This document shows positions 11,806 through 23,416 of a stretch of 64,000 nt of DNA, piece after piece (positions within the stretch are counted from its first letter, which is position 1; each line of letters opens with the position of its first letter). The DNA comes from Oscheius dolichura (Eukaryota; Nematoda; Chromadorea; Rhabditida; Rhabditidae). Under the pieces are notes generated by a model. That model had not been told where the DNA came from, searched no databases, and saw only the letters and a program-made list of their open reading frames with translations. The position numbers and the translations under genes were made by a program. Location of the stretch: positions 9,260,001 to 9,324,000 of the forward strand of contig OW051493.1 in the NCBI GenBank assembly GCA_932521035.1, read 5' to 3'.

Positions 11806-12476
11806 AAAAAAAGGCAGAAACAAATTTACAATGCAACCCGTAGCTTATCCCTGAACTGTAGTCTAGCCTTCATCGAAACGGCAAGCAGCTATTATGGCTT
11901 CTGAGCCGTCCAACGGCTCTTGTCAGCGCTGCTATTACTAGCAATTTCAGCTGGAAGGAGAGTTCCGTTGAGAAGTGTAGATTTCCGTCTTCTGCTCGGG
12001 CTATTTCCCGTCCCGTGCTTTCCAACACACATTGCCAATTGTTAGAATGTTGATCTATGCGCTGACAACGGGCTACTGTGGATCTCGAACCGTTTTGAAT
12101 TATCAGGGGATCTCCTGAATATAATTTTTAATTTATAGAGATAAAATAATAGGTACCGGGTAGAAGGATGCCCATAATATCGCCATTCCAGTCTAGAATG
12201 GTCGTACATGGCGCGGAGACTCGTCTAATACCCAAAAGGGCAGCTATCGGCCTGGGGAGAAATGAAGAAAGCGTGGAGGAGAACCTCGTCTCCGATAAAA
12301 CCAGCACCCGTCGACCTAAAAGGCATAATTCCCCTCACAATGAAGGACTGTCCTACCGTAGGCTTCAACAACCCATACGGGAGAAGAACAACAAACAGAT
12401 TCGGCCCAGACATCAAGCAGAGGGAAGTCAGAAGAGTCCGTAATCTATAAAAAATCGAAAATAAAAAAAGCAAAAA
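11806..12476. other. Intergenic before the 5S gene
   Basis: The part at 11830-12120 is more GC-rich than its flanks and has short inverted repeats (GAGCCGTCCAACGGCTC at about 11901), as in a structured noncoding RNA, but I cannot assign it. The part at 12170-12450 has overlapping open frames on both strands with no recognisable domain. No gene is called. Confidence 0.4.
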
Positions 12477-12594
12477 GATTACGACACCCGGGATTCCCAA
12501 GCCGTCTCCGATCCAAGTACTAACCGGGCCCAACGTTGCTTGACTTGCCAGATCGGACGGGATGGCGTATTGTCAACGTGGTATGGCCGTAACC
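12477..12594 (-). rRNA. rrn-4: 5S ribosomal RNA gene
   Basis: Read on the minus strand this is a full 5S rRNA of about 118 nt. The start GGTTACGGCCATACCACGTT pairs with the end CGTAATC. The internal control region (CCGATCTGGCAAGTCAAGCA, GTTAGTACTTGGATCGGAGA) matches the conserved 5S sequence with nematode-like CTGGCAAGT. The pol III terminator is TTTTTGCTTTTTTT directly after the 3' end. The acceptor helix is fully paired, so it is probably functional. No spliced-leader RNA gene was seen beside it, although in Caenorhabditis the two can share a repeat unit. Confidence 0.88.
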
Positions 12595-13247
12595 GTTTCC
12601 GCAAATTTTTAGCTGATTGACCATTCCCATTGTCTTTTCCAGTCGCTTTTCAGCTTCCCCCCTTTGGTTGGAGAGCAATTTTCTACCTGGTAAGGGACCA
12701 CCAATTGCCTGGCGGGCTGTCAGCTGTCTTGTACCTTCCCCATTATTAAAGTAAGCCCCCGTCGTTGACGGCTGGGGGGTCATTTGTTCCTTCTCCCCCC
12801 TTTCCCGCCATTTCGCCTTCAAAACAAAAAGGGAAATTAATGGGAAAAGGGAGGAGATAAGCCCTGCTCGAGGGTCCCAAGAGAGCCGAAGGTCTCGTTA
12901 GCACATTCTTCATGCATTGGCCTTGGAAGGAGATCAATGCCCCCCACCCAAATGAGGGGGCCATATACGAGGGACCCCCTCATTAAACATTTTGGTCAGA
13001 GCAAGGTCCAGGTTGCCCCCCTCTTAGGCTGTTTTCGTATTACTGGCCCCCTTTCCCGGCCGGCCGTTATGGAGTCCATTCTCATGGAAAATTGGCCAAA
13101 GGAAATGCGATCTTGGAGGCTCTGTTGACCCGGGAGGAAGGGAGACGCCAATTGACACGTTTATACCGCTGTGAGCCTTTAATACTAGTGCTCAATGTCA
13201 TTTGCCGGCTGAATTCTCTATATAACCGGAAAGAGAAACAAGAGCGT
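12595..13247. other. Spacer between two divergent 5S copies
   Basis: This is moderately GC-rich DNA with C-runs and G-runs (GGGGGGTC at about 12773, CCCCCCACCC at about 12941) and no gene that I can support. Open frames on both strands have no recognisable domain. It may be the remnant of a 5S intergenic spacer, since the two 5S copies point outward from it. Confidence 0.4.
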
Positions 13248-13354
13248 GCTTACAATCATACCGCGTTGACAGTGCGCGATCTCGTCCGATCTGGCAAGTC
13301 AAGCAACGTTGAGGCCGGTTAGTACTTGGATCGGAGACGCGGGATGTTATAATC
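13248..13354 (+). pseudogene. 5S rRNA pseudogene with internal deletion
   Basis: The copy begins GCTTACAATCATACCGCGTT and keeps CCGATCTGGCAAGTCAAGCA and GTTAGTACTTGGATCGGAGA. It then jumps from GAGACG to CGGGATG, losing about ten bases of the helix that the 12.5-kb copy has (GGCTTGGGAATCCC). It also has scattered substitutions. The TTTTTGCTTTTTTG terminator remains. It is divergent from the intact copy. Confidence 0.75.
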
Positions 13355-13451
13355 TTTTTGCTTTTTTGCTAATCATTTTTGCAGTTTAATTCGGCTACAA
13401 ACTACGCTTTTTGGCCAAGGGAAAAGTAATTTATTCTGCCAATTTTTCTCA

Positions 13452-14637
13452 TTAACTGAGAAGATCTAGATAAGAGAGTGAGAAGGCCTGACAAACCTGC
13501 AACTCGTGGCCAGTATGGTGTATTTTGAGATGACTCGAAGAGGAGACATAGAAGAGGACTTGACTCTTCGTCGGGACCAGGTCGGTCTTCCTCATCGTCG
13601 AATGCGAGACCTCCTCGTCGATGTCCGTCCCTTCGCTCTCCGGCGAGCCCCCTCCTCCTCGTCCTCCTCTCTATTTCTCCCTTATTAAAACCGGACAATA
13701 TCCAATCTACTTACCAATTCCACCGGTTCGTGTCGGCCGCCTTCTTGCTCATTCACCGTCGCGAGGCAAAGATTCGACGGCGGGGCGGGATACGTCTCGG
13801 TACAGTCGCTGTATCTCTGGTTCGGGGGCTGCATCTCGGCCAGATTGAGGACGGTTCCATTCTCACAGAATTCAGCAGACGTGGATGGCTCCATCAGAGG
13901 GCGCCTGCAGGAGAAAATGTGAAATATGTGGAGGAAAATGTGACTTTTGGAGCAGTCGAAAAGGGTGGGAAATTGACGTCAAAAAAATCCACATCAAAGA
14001 TCCCCCTGTCATTAGCCTACGGTAATCCCATCTCTAATGGAATTCGGCCTTTTTCCCCTTGAAAATGAGCTAGAATGACCTCAAAGGTCAAAACTCCATT
14101 GGCCTTCGTGCGCCGGCACCCGTAAAATCTCGGCAACTCGCCGGACTGGGAAGTATCGCAGCGGAATCAAAGCCCGCCGAGATCGTACGGGTGCGGCGGC
14201 AGCGGAAATGAAGCCAGAATCCGACTGGGGGTCAACAGGTGCTGCTTCCTGTTGACCCCGGGGGCCGAATTTTATTATGGTTTGGCTATTTTATTACTTT
14301 ACGGGGCCCTACCCCAACGGATAATAACAGGAGCAGCTGTGAAACTAGGAGGACGGGGAAGAATGGCCTTGAAAATGGGGGAGGCGGGAGGGCGTCGGGA
14401 GTGATTCTACCCCCTGCCACCCGAAAAACATCTAATTATGAGGGGGGAGATCTTTCGGGGGGCAGTTGGCAACTGCCCTGCCGCCTTTTTAAAGGACTGT
14501 CCCCCCAAAAAGAAGAGAAGACGAACTCACCGGAGCAGAACCTCGCCGTAACCATTCCTTTGCGCCTGCCGTAACCGATTAACCGAGAGTGTCTCCCCAA
14601 ATGTACGCATGGCCACAGCTGTAGGGCCGATGTCCAT
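13452..14637 (-). CDS. Unrecognised small gene, three exons
   Basis: Three exons fit together by phase: 14531-14637 (start MDIGPTAVAMRTFGETLS, strong GTGAGT donor), 13715-13904 (after a TCTCCTGCAG acceptor, with NLAEMQPPNQRYSD and CTETYPAPPS) and 13452-13670 (after a 44-nt intron with a GTAAGT donor). The predicted product is about 170 residues, soluble, with an acidic middle and no domain I recognise. An alternative frame in exon 3 (FDDEEDRPGPDEESS) is also open and looks more protein-like, so the last join could differ. The first intron, about 626 nt, contains a hairpin repeat. The phase agreement is the main support. Confidence 0.4.
14110..14201. repeat. Hairpin element family A, copy 1
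   Basis: Arm CGGCACCCGTAAAATCTCGGC faces its complement GCCGAGATCGTACGGGTGCG across about 40 bases. It lies in intron 1 of the unrecognised gene at 13452-14637. Confidence 0.8.
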
Positions 14638-15424
14638 CGACGACCGGGCGAGTAGAGCGAGTAGCCTAGGGGGCTGCGTCTCTGACCTCACAGGATGGGG
14701 GGCGGGACCGGGGCGAGCCGGCAGAGGGGCACCCTTCCCTGTGCGAGACAAAAGCACACACACACAAATTAGAGGGGGAGACGGCTATCTCTAATGCTTT
14801 CTCCAAAATCGAGGCGGAGCCTGGGAGAGGGCAGGGGAGAGGTTAGTGGGGGTAGCCGGCTGCGCGAGCACTCCGGGATAAACATGCCAGCTCTCCTTTC
14901 CCCTTCCTTTTTTCTTAAATAAACACAACCGGCAGAAAAGGGCACGTATTACACATACGCCGGCGGCGCTGCCAATGTCGAGTGGTGTAGTGCGCTGATA
15001 CTCGCGCGCCACTGGAACATCACAGGTTCGATTCCCGTCGAAGACTAAATATTCTTGCTTTTTTTCTTTTACTCTACAGGTCCAAAATTGATTCTCAATG
15101 AAAACACTACAGTATTTACATTTTTATTATGCGTTTTATTCACCGTTTTATGGAGGAAAAGTGACTGGAAATAAAGCAGCTCAAAATGCTCTCTTACAAA
15201 CCCGTAAAAGTCTGGTTAATTTCTTTTTCTGTTGGAAGTGAATAAATGCGTAGACCTCGTGACGATAGAATTAAGAAAGATACGGACGGAAGAAGTCGCC
15301 ATTATCACAGGAGGATTCCTTCTCATACCAGGCGAAGATGTCATCGTACTGAAAATATTGATTATAGATTCAAGAAAATACAGAATTTTTGACGTTTTCC
15401 TGCTTTTATTCGATAAAATGGGCT
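14638..15424. other. Intergenic, repeat-bearing
   Basis: This is GC-rich DNA with a (CA)n-like tract (ACACACACACAAA at about 14756) and a pol III-like unit at 14982-15066. The frame upstream of the 14637 start stays open to about 14763 but has no ATG. No other gene is visible. Confidence 0.4.
14982..15066 (+). repeat. tRNA-like SINE or pol III unit, copy 1
   Basis: An A-box-like TGGTGTAGTGCG (about 14983) is followed about 40 bases later by a B box GGTTCGATTCC (15025-15035), then an A/T-rich tail and a T-run (TTCTTGCTTTTTTTC). It does not fold as a canonical tRNA with a recognisable anticodon arm. Confidence 0.5.
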
Positions 15425-17924
15425 TCAAATTGAAGAAAAGTGCTCTCCGAATGTTACTATAGCAGCGCGCGAGTCGTATGACTCTTCCCGGCCGTTTATC
15501 GAGGGCAGAATAGAGAGCGGGAAATTCCCTACCGATTTGGGATCATGCGGTCCGTCCCAGAGCTTTTCACAGAGTTTACACATCCCATTACGATAGCCTT
15601 TTGTATTCCACGGGGCTACGGTCCACTGCTGCTTGAAACGCCACGTAAAATACTCGGAATAGGCTTTCCTGAAGGATTTCATTCGGGGGTCTTGAAGGGA
15701 AAAACTTACGGGTCATTTTCTAACTTCACTAAGAAGGCAGCCATTTCTTTGACAGATTTAAAGTCATCCACGGCGATAAACGACTTCGGAGGAGGGTTAC
15801 TGTAATAGAATGAAGAATTAGCATTGGGGCGCGGTTACGTAGCCTCCATGATGGATCTCTTCCAGACGATGGGCACACTGGCAAAATGAATTCGTTCCCA
15901 ATATTTCTCCGTCACGTAGTCTTTACAAATCTGAAAATTGATTTCCCGCCATTTCTGTTTTGTCAAAATTTGATAGTCCGCGCGAAACCCCGCGCTAAAC
16001 GGTACTGATCCGATTTTCTCCATTTTTCTCGTGATTTTGATATTTTTTACATAATCTTCTATAACATTTCGGAATCAGCGAGAAATTCTACACCAGCAAA
16101 AGGTAAAAATATTAGTAATACGGCTATTTCCATAAAAATATAGGCAAAAAACTGACCGAGTTCTCTAGAGCAATATAAAACGGGTATTGCTCATACAGTT
16201 CTTGGCAGAGCTTTCCCGGCGGGCACATATCTTTATTCTCCGGCGAGCTAGCACATTTCCCGCCGATTGTAACATTCATATACCTAGAAAATTTGAGAAA
16301 AATGGAAGAAAAAGAAAAAATACCTTGAGAGCTTCGCGAGGAACTTGGAACGGTCCTTTGATTGTTTATTGGAGGCACAATTTGAGATCAGACCGAATAC
16401 TCCCGATTTGGACTTCTTTAATTTGGCTGGGTCGATGTGGAAACCCTAAAAATGGATTACTGTAAGAGTCGGGCGCGCTCGCCAATAAAACTGCTCCAAT
16501 TCGCTAATTTCTCATTATTTTCTTTATTTTTTCTGCGATTTCTCTTTCTAATGTTACTGTAACCATAAAAAAACACTAAAAATAATCAAAAATTCATGAA
16601 AAATAGATGAAAAATAGGAAAATATCGTGTTGTTAGATGGGGCGTGTTTACTGCCGCGCGGTTACGGCAAGCGCGCCCTAATTCTATCGGATTACGGTAT
16701 TTTAACTAGAAAAAAAGTTGTCTAACCTCAATTTTAAAGCCCCTCTGTTCGGCTTCTTTGCTCTCGATCCAAAAAGAGCCATATTTCCAGACGACGTCCG
16801 AGTTCAAGAGGACAGTCATGGTCCAATTGAAGAGATCCGCTAAACCCCGCCATTTCTTCAAATTTAAATATAAAAACTACCGTATTCCGGTCCGATTCGC
16901 TTCGTATGGAGGAGAGTATTCGCCGGCGTTTCCATATTAGCCCAAACATACAGCTGAGAAGAGTTCCTACCGGCCGGGTCGGGCAGATCCTTGACGTCGA
17001 CGTCCGACGCATGGAAGAAGACGACATCCGCCGACGCGGCCAGCGATCTATTCGTCACAAGAATACAACGGTCCTTTAAAATTAATTAAACTATCGAAGT
17101 AATAGGGAAAATACCTCCAAACCGCGGCATTCTCGAAAAGTCTCGGCGTTCATATAATTTCCAAAGATTGTCGTCCATTGGAGGATTCTCTTCGGCGCTA
17201 AGGTATTGAAACGATCGGCTATTCTGCAAAATACTGTATTTTTTAGTATTTATCCATTACAAATAGCTAAAAGTCGTATTTATAGCCTCTATTCAATGGA
17301 AAAGGGCTGAATTGCTACCTTGACCGTTTCCGCCCCTTTCCGATTAAAAATTGCCGGCCAAAAGTCGTAAATCTTCGAGATAATGGCAGCCGGCACCTTG
17401 TTCCACTTCAGTTTGATGGAAAAATTTCAAAAAATGAATCAAATTACTGTACTTTTCCTTCCTTTTGACGACGCTCCGCTTTTCCCTCGCGCGCCCGCAC
17501 CCGTAAAATCTCGGCAGCTGCGCGCCCCGTAACCATGGACGGCACGCTTTCAAACCATTCAGCTGCCGAGATTTTACGGATGCGGCGGCGAGGAACCCAC
17601 ATTTGTTCCTGGGCTATTTTGATCTTTTTGAAGAGGGAAACGTACATTTTTTACCATTTCTATTCTCTATTTTGTTTATTTACTAAAGACCACAGTTAGA
17701 CAGCCAAGAAATTTCGATTTTTTAATCAAAAAACTTCCGATTATTTCCGTTCCAGCTTACCGATCTTTGGATACGGTCAAGAAGAGATGTTTCTGCCTTC
17801 TTGACGAGTGTTCATGCTTATTCGGATCATCGTATCCGATAATATTATAGACAGAATAGAAGATGAACAGCCCACCGACGAGATACAACAGATTACGGTA
17901 GATAGAAGCCGGCGCAACTCGCAT
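15425..17924 (-). CDS. Alpha-1,3-fucosyltransferase (GT10)
   Basis: This is a Golgi type II membrane enzyme that moves fucose from GDP-fucose onto N-glycan or glycolipid GlcNAc. It starts at 17924 with a short tail (MRVAPASIYR) and one membrane anchor (NLLYLVGGLFIFYSVYNIIG). A stem exon follows (WNKVPAAIISKIYDFWPAIF). The catalytic part has the GT10 marks in order: ADVVFFHASDVDVKDLP, QLYVWANMETP, DLFNWTMTVLLNSDVVWKYG, GVFGLISNCASNKQSKDRSK, PFYIALENS, CKDYVTEKYWERI with PIVWKRSIMEA, and a C-terminal KAYSEYFTWR..CKLCEKLWDG. Stop at 15425. About nine introns, two with hairpin repeats. It lies 190 bases after IFT43 on the same strand, so co-transcription is possible. Exact substrate is not readable from sequence. 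Confidence 0.88.
17489..17591. repeat. Hairpin element family A, copy 2
   Basis: GCGCCCGCACCCGTAAAATC..GGCAGCTG and the facing CAGCTGCCGAGATTTTACGG arms enclose about 45 bases. It lies in an intron of the fucosyltransferase gene. Confidence 0.85.
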
Positions 17925-18114
17925 AGCTCATCCAGGCCGGGGGCTGAACGGAAAAAGTGCTGTGAATTAATCAAAAAACTAAAAAATTGAATGGATAAAA
18001 CCCCAACCCAATTGAAAAAAAACGGGAAAAATAACAATAATTTATTTTTCAGGATCATTGGAGAGACGGAGTCTTCTTCTTTTTTAAAACGATTCCCTAA
18101 AAATTTAGCATTTT

Positions 18115-19316
18115 TTAACCTTTAATAATGCTAAAATACTTTTCCAGGGTCCATTCTTCTCTCATTTCCGTGCACAAAGTCGAATAGAGGTAGTCCCAGC
18201 TCCAGGGAACCGACTCATCCCGTACCTCCTCTTCTGTGCAGAGAAATCGCGATAATAACGAAATGTCTAAAGAAAATTCTTGTTTTCTATACTTTTCTTC
18301 TTCCTTTTAACCTAATTTTAGTCAAAAAAACTAAAAAAAATGCAGCTACTTTGAGCAAGAAATCGAAATTTTAGAATTGGTCGTCCTCTGCACCCGTAAA
18401 TTCGCGGCAGCTCGAGGAATTGGAAAGGCGCGCCGCTGAACAAAAGATGATTTCGCTGCCGAGATTTTACGGGTGCGAGCGCGTTCTTTTTCTGTCAATT
18501 TGAACTGTGAATTTGTTTTTAGATTTTTAGACTTTCCTGGATAAATAAAAAAGAAATAATGTTTAAAAAAATGCTTACCAACATCGTCAATGGTCGCTAA
18601 ATACGGTCGTTTCGACGCCATACTTTCGACGCTCAAAAACCCATAGGAAGAGAAATGGGACGGTTGGGAAAGTTGTTCCACAGCCGGAGGAGGGGGCGGT
18701 GTAGCATTTCGAGTGGGAGGTTGGGGAGAAATAGACCGTTCTGTATTATTCTATCGTATAATATCGGGATCTATCTTACCTGGAGCGTAAGCCGGCTCCT
18801 CTGCCTGATCCCGCTTCCCTGACCTGGATCCCGGTCTACGAAATAGATCTACAACGGGCAAAATTATTTTATGGTCAGGGAATACTCACTAGAAACTCCG
18901 GTCAGGGGTCGTTTCAATGTTTCCGCCGTTCCCTCGGTTAAGAGTCCTTTTATCGGCGTCTCACGCAGCAATCCGCCGATTCGGCTCTTCTTTCCCGTAT
19001 CTTCTACACGTTCCTTCACTCGAATATTCAATTTTTCATCAACTGAAAGGTATTTTTTAATTTTGATTTTATAAGCTATTTTGTATAATGAATTTTAAAA
19101 GAGAAAATAATAAATCTAAATTCTCAAATCAAATGAATTTCTAAAATGAAGCAAAAAAATCCAAAACTTGACAATAAAATAATGCAATGGACATAAAATA
19201 AATAGAAACTTACCAGTGTCTTCTGGTGCAGCTTGTTCCGCCTGCTTAGAAGCATCTTTTCTCCGTCCCCGAGAGCTTTGAGCTCTTTTAGAACGGGAAT
19301 CTAAAGCGTCGCTCAT
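18115..19316 (-). CDS. ift-43: Intraflagellar transport protein 43 homologue
   Basis: This is a subunit of the IFT-A complex that drives retrograde transport in cilia. Five exons give about 230 residues: a basic, disordered N terminus (MSDALDSRSKRAQSSRGRRK), a middle with KSRIGGLLRETPIKGLL, a proline stretch (NATPPPPPAVEQL), and the conserved C-terminal block PYLATIDDVGDISLLSRFL, EEEVRDESVPWSWDYLYSTL, REEW. In IFT43 this block reads DISLLTKVLAPE..EDDV.WDWDHLFTEV..EW, so the identification rests on it. The start at 19316 is the first ATG and all introns end TTTCAG or similar. A hairpin repeat lies in the intron at 18.4 kb. The gene is upstream of the fucosyltransferase on the same strand. Confidence 0.8.
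18386..18482. repeat. Hairpin element family A, copy 3
   Basis: Left arm GCACCCGTAAATTCGCGGCAG is mutated; right arm CTGCCGAGATTTTACGGGTG matches consensus. The left arm carries two changes. It lies in an IFT43 intron. Confidence 0.8.
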
Positions 19317-20353
19317 TTAATCAGTCGAAGCGGAGAGAGAAATGAGATGAAGTAACCATGGAAACAAGAACGCTTTCATTATTGGTATACGAATAGATTG
19401 GAAAATCTCATTTGGGAGCAGATTACAACACCGACAGAATCTGGTTTCAATGCCCGGAGCGGAAGTAAGCTTTGTCATTGAAAATGGTGTTTGATACGCG
19501 TATCAGTTGTTTAAAAATTCGATAAATCTTATTTCAAGGACTGATAAGTTGGAGACAGACACCGGAAAAAGATGATTGTCTGCTTGGGCATAAAAGAAAA
19601 CGAATAAAGAGCAGTATTTAGCGAATGGAAACGTTTATGATACGAGTTTTGGACAGGCTGGATTTCCGAGAAGGGGACGTCAATTAGTCAGAAGATCTAT
19701 ATTCGGAATGTGTAAAGCTTTTTGATGTGAATAACTTTTACAACAACATTTATAGCAGTTACTTTTGTATAAAAAAGTCAAACGATTTCATACCTTTTCT
19801 CATGAATTTTCCTCATAGAAACACTTGCAAATAACAATTGGCTAGTATCTTCTTTTCGATTTATAGATTTCAATACATTTTGTGTTTCTTCTCTTGCTTA
19901 CAACATCTTTCACTAGTTCAATGTATTCCAATCGTTGATTTTATATTTCACAGTTCTACTTTTATGAAAATAGTTCAATTTTTCACTATACAAAACTTTG
20001 TTTTTCCTGTATTCCGATAGATTTGTGCGCACTGAAGTTATTTTCACGATATATCCATTGCCAGACCATGAAACACAATGAGAAAAAACAATGAGGAAAA
20101 CTACAAACAGGTGAAAATAATAAGGTTAGACCGCAACGCATTGAGCAGCGAGCGGTCGACGGGCGGAGTGTTCCAATCAGAGACGGTCATTTTCTCATTT
20201 GAACCAATCAAATTGCGCCTTTTGCTCTGCGTCCCTGCGAATGGGCGTGGCTTTACGCACACTCTGTGTACGAGCAGTCGCCGCTGGGGCTGCTTGCTTG
20301 GATGGTGGCGTGCGCTGCTGTCTCTCAGTCCCAAGTTCTGCTGGCGGTGCCGA
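19317..20353. other. Divergent intergenic, IFT43 and MED26 promoters
   Basis: This is about 1 kb of mostly AT-rich DNA between two divergent genes. It contains a small palindrome GATACGCGTATC at about 19493-19504. A GC-rich stretch at 20200-20350 directly precedes the MED26 start (GGGCGTGGCTTTACGCACAC). No X-box motif of the GTTNCCATGGNAAC type is complete, but GTAACCATGGAAAC at 19352-19365, about 36 bases upstream of the IFT43 start, is a close match and fits DAF-19/RFX control of a cilium gene. Confidence 0.5.
19352..19365. promoter_or_regulatory. Candidate X-box (RFX/DAF-19 site) for IFT43
   Basis: GTAACCATGGAAAC lies about 36 bases upstream of the IFT43 start codon. It matches the 14-bp X-box consensus (GTHNYY AT RRNAAC), with its two half-sites GTAACC and GGAAAC around an AT spacer. 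X-boxes normally sit within about 250 bases of the start of ciliary genes in nematodes and bind the RFX factor DAF-19. The function is inferred from sequence and position only. Confidence 0.7.
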
Positions 20354-23044
20354 TGACAGCTTGTACATTATCCATTGAACATCTCAAGGAGAAGCTTCTT
20401 TCCGCAGTTGAAAATGTAAGAAATCTTGTTAGGGGTGCGGAACTAAGCTGTAAAATAAACACAACACAACAAAAAAACGTATGCTTAATTGTCTTCTGTG
20501 ATATAAAACTAAGGATAAATGAATTTTCCCATGTTTCTAATTTGTTTTTATGCCAAATTTTTTGGCAACTCTAGCAAATGAAATGCAGAAATTGTGCAAT
20601 AGCCCGTACAACGAACAGCGCTCTTGAAAACGCGTCTGATCTCGTTGTTTTAGGGGCAATCCACTGATGTTCAAGAAGTTCTTGCCGAGCTGGAGAAGGT
20701 CCCTATCACCAAGGACATTTTAGAGGTGAGGATGATGGGGTTCCCCCCTATTTCTGGTGGGGTCGGCGTCCGTCGGCTGCCGACCCCGCCGACTGAGGCG
20801 TCCCCCGCTATTGCCTGTCTGCATCTCTGCCTTGCTTTGCTTTCTGACTCTGCCAATCAATAACCACCAGCCAGCCAGTATGTGTCTCGCGGCCCGCCAG
20901 ACGAGGTCGCTTGCTTGCGAAATCGAAACGAGAAACGAACGCTGGTCGGCGAGGGGGTTGGCCAGGCAATAGCGGGAGTGCAGAAACTATGCAATGCTTG
21001 TCTAACATTTTGTGTAATAAATTATTGTATGACCTATATTGCGTTGAGTAGAATTTCTAGCTAAAAATTATTCTATACAACTAAAAAGGCCACATCAAAT
21101 ATCGAAATGCCATCAGTTATTCTAATATTTATAGGCAACCCGCATAGGAGCCTCTGTAAATGATGTTAGAAGAAAAATTACCGAACAATGGCCAGATATA
21201 TCAAAGAGATGCCGTAATCTTATCAAAGCATGGCAGAAGATGGTTGAGGTTTGTTTAGAATTTCATTTATTGTATGTGTGTGTAAATGTAGATCGTTTGA
21301 TTTGCAATTGATCTTTTTGTAACCAATGATCGGGATCTATTACAGGTTCGCCCACCGAGCACTGCATCATCTGCAAATGGGACGCCGAATCTTGTCTCTC
21401 CCGGTATCGCTAAATTGGCGAGAAAAGTTACACCTGGCACGCCTGTCAACCGTCGGGTGACATCTACGGGATTGAGTAATGGTTTGTTTTTGTCTGTTAT
21501 GTGCTCCTTGTTGTTGGAACACGGCGCTGCTTTAACGGGTATAGATAAGCCATAAATGTACACGGAACTTCATGTCAACATTATTCGAAACCACACTTTT
21601 TATTGGAATAACAACCAGGCAGACAGTACAGTATTTGTTTTTCAGGGCGTGGATTAACAGTATCACCAGCAAACGGAAGCTATGCACCAAAAGAGCATGT
21701 CTCTCCTAATGGCTCTATGCTCATGCATAAATCTCAGTCTGTTGGAACAGAATTACTGGCAAAAGGAGAAGAAAGCAAGAATGGCAAAAGGAAATCAGAA
21801 GAGAACGGTTTGTTTGATGATTCTCTACCAAATAATAAAGCTGTTCTATTGTTTTTGCTGCGAAACAAGTTCATTCTGCACTTTTAGACACCAAATTTTT
21901 CTGCTATTTCCAACTCCAACGTTTTTCTGTCGTTTTGCATGCGTAACTTTCAATTGAAATTCAGAAAATACGCCGAAAATTTGCATCTTATCTAACTTTT
22001 AGATATTTTTACAATATTTTCTTTATCTTCGTGTTTTCAGCATCATCGTCGTTGAAAAGGACCAAAACCGTAGTGGGATTAGCTTCTGCAAATGCTCAAG
22101 GTGTTGTTCATTCAGTTTCTGCTGCAAGGATGGCAGTGCAGAGCACAAGTGAATTGGTTAGTATTTATTGTTATTCTTCATAGTGCTAAATATTTATGTA
22201 ACCTTTCATTTTAGGTAGCACAACTGAGTCAAAACTTACCGGAGCACATGAATATTGACTCTTCCCTGCGTCAGCACGAGGAAAAAGTCAAGCGTGAGCA
22301 GCAGGATGAAGAGGTTGTAGTGTGCCTTCACTTAGTTAGTGAATGTGGCAATTATAGCTAGCAATTTCGCTACATGGTACACTGGCCACTACTCACCAAC
22401 AGCCCGAAAGGAAAAAAAGGAAATATGAAAGAAAGATTAAGCCAGAGACGGATGTGACGAGAGAATCTCCTCGTAAGCTCTTCCCTTTGCAACATTTTTC
22501 AATTTCTTGTTTAGCTAGCGACGAACGTCGCGGAGGTTTGATACTTCGTCTACCTAGGATCCATAAGGAAGAATCGATCAAAGAGGAACGACCAAGTACA
22601 CCCATGGAAAGCTCGCATCAATCTACAAGTCAGCCGAATTCCCGGCCGGAATCTCGTCCTGAGTCACGAATAGACCCTAAGCCAGCAAGGAAAAAAGTCA
22701 ATTGGCTAGATATGCTGCCTTCTATGAGTGAACTCCAGAAAAAGGTTGAAGAGAGAAATGCGAAGCCTCCACAAGCACTGAACGATCCAAAGAAGGTTAG
22801 TTTTTGTGATTGTATATCCACAATTCTAATTATGCTGTATAAAATGCAAATTTTAATTTCCTTTTGCAGATTTATTTTATACCAGTTGGAGGAGAAGAAA
22901 TTGTCGCCTTACCTTATTTAGAAGATCCTTCAGTACCTGATTTTATAACTTATAAGTCAGTTTTTTTTTATTCTAAAAATTTATTTTGATAATTATAGAT
23001 ATCCAGACGCGGCGCAGTACTACGCCGAAGAGTCAAACAAATAG
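20354..23044 (+). CDS. mdt-26: Mediator subunit 26
   Basis: This is the Mediator subunit that links Mediator to elongation factors in the nucleus. The start MTACTLSIEHLKEKLLSA leads into a TFIIS N-terminal (LW) domain: VLAELEKVPITKDILEATRI, VNDVRRKITEQWPDISKRCR, LIKAWQKMVE. A long disordered Ser/Pro-rich middle has KRKS and KKRKYERK basic patches (possible nuclear localisation). The C terminus holds WLDMLPSMSELQKKVEE and ends in DFITYKYPDAAQYYAEESNK (stop 23042-23044), as in metazoan MED26. About nine introns; the first two are the longest (about 240 and 410 nt) and the second contains an inverted repeat (CCCGCTATTGCCTG at about 20805 with its complement near 20965). Divergent from IFT43. Confidence 0.85.
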
Positions 23045-23416
23045 AAACGTGTAACCTACCATCATCCACTAACGTGTCACTTCTTTTTTATACAAATTAC
23101 GTGTAGGAGTTCTGGCAGAACTTCCAGCCTAGAGAGATCTCAGCAGAGTTAATATACTTTCAAATTATATCTATCAGAGTCAGAAAGACATCTATCACCT
23201 CATATCTTTATTCTTTCGAGTGCAGATAAAATTGTTTATAGTCTTCCTTTCATCACTGGTGCATTCTTACTGTTGTTGCCTTGTTTTGTTTTCTGTGATT
23301 CTCATTATTGTATTGCTCATACTTTGTTGCAAAATACATTTTTCTACTTTTGTAATACAAGTTTATCAACGCGATGAGATAGAAAAGACAATAATTTATG
23401 ACTTACAAAACATTTG
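23045..23416. other. Convergent 3' ends of MED26 and RPN12
   Basis: Both genes end here, tail to tail. The interval is T-rich and holds the two 3' UTRs (GTTAATATACTTTC at about 23147). No gene is visible. Confidence 0.5.

Noticed and set aside
12225..12533. Minus-strand open frame with hydrophobic stretch
   Set aside because: It overlaps the 5S rRNA gene, has no splice support and no recognisable domain.
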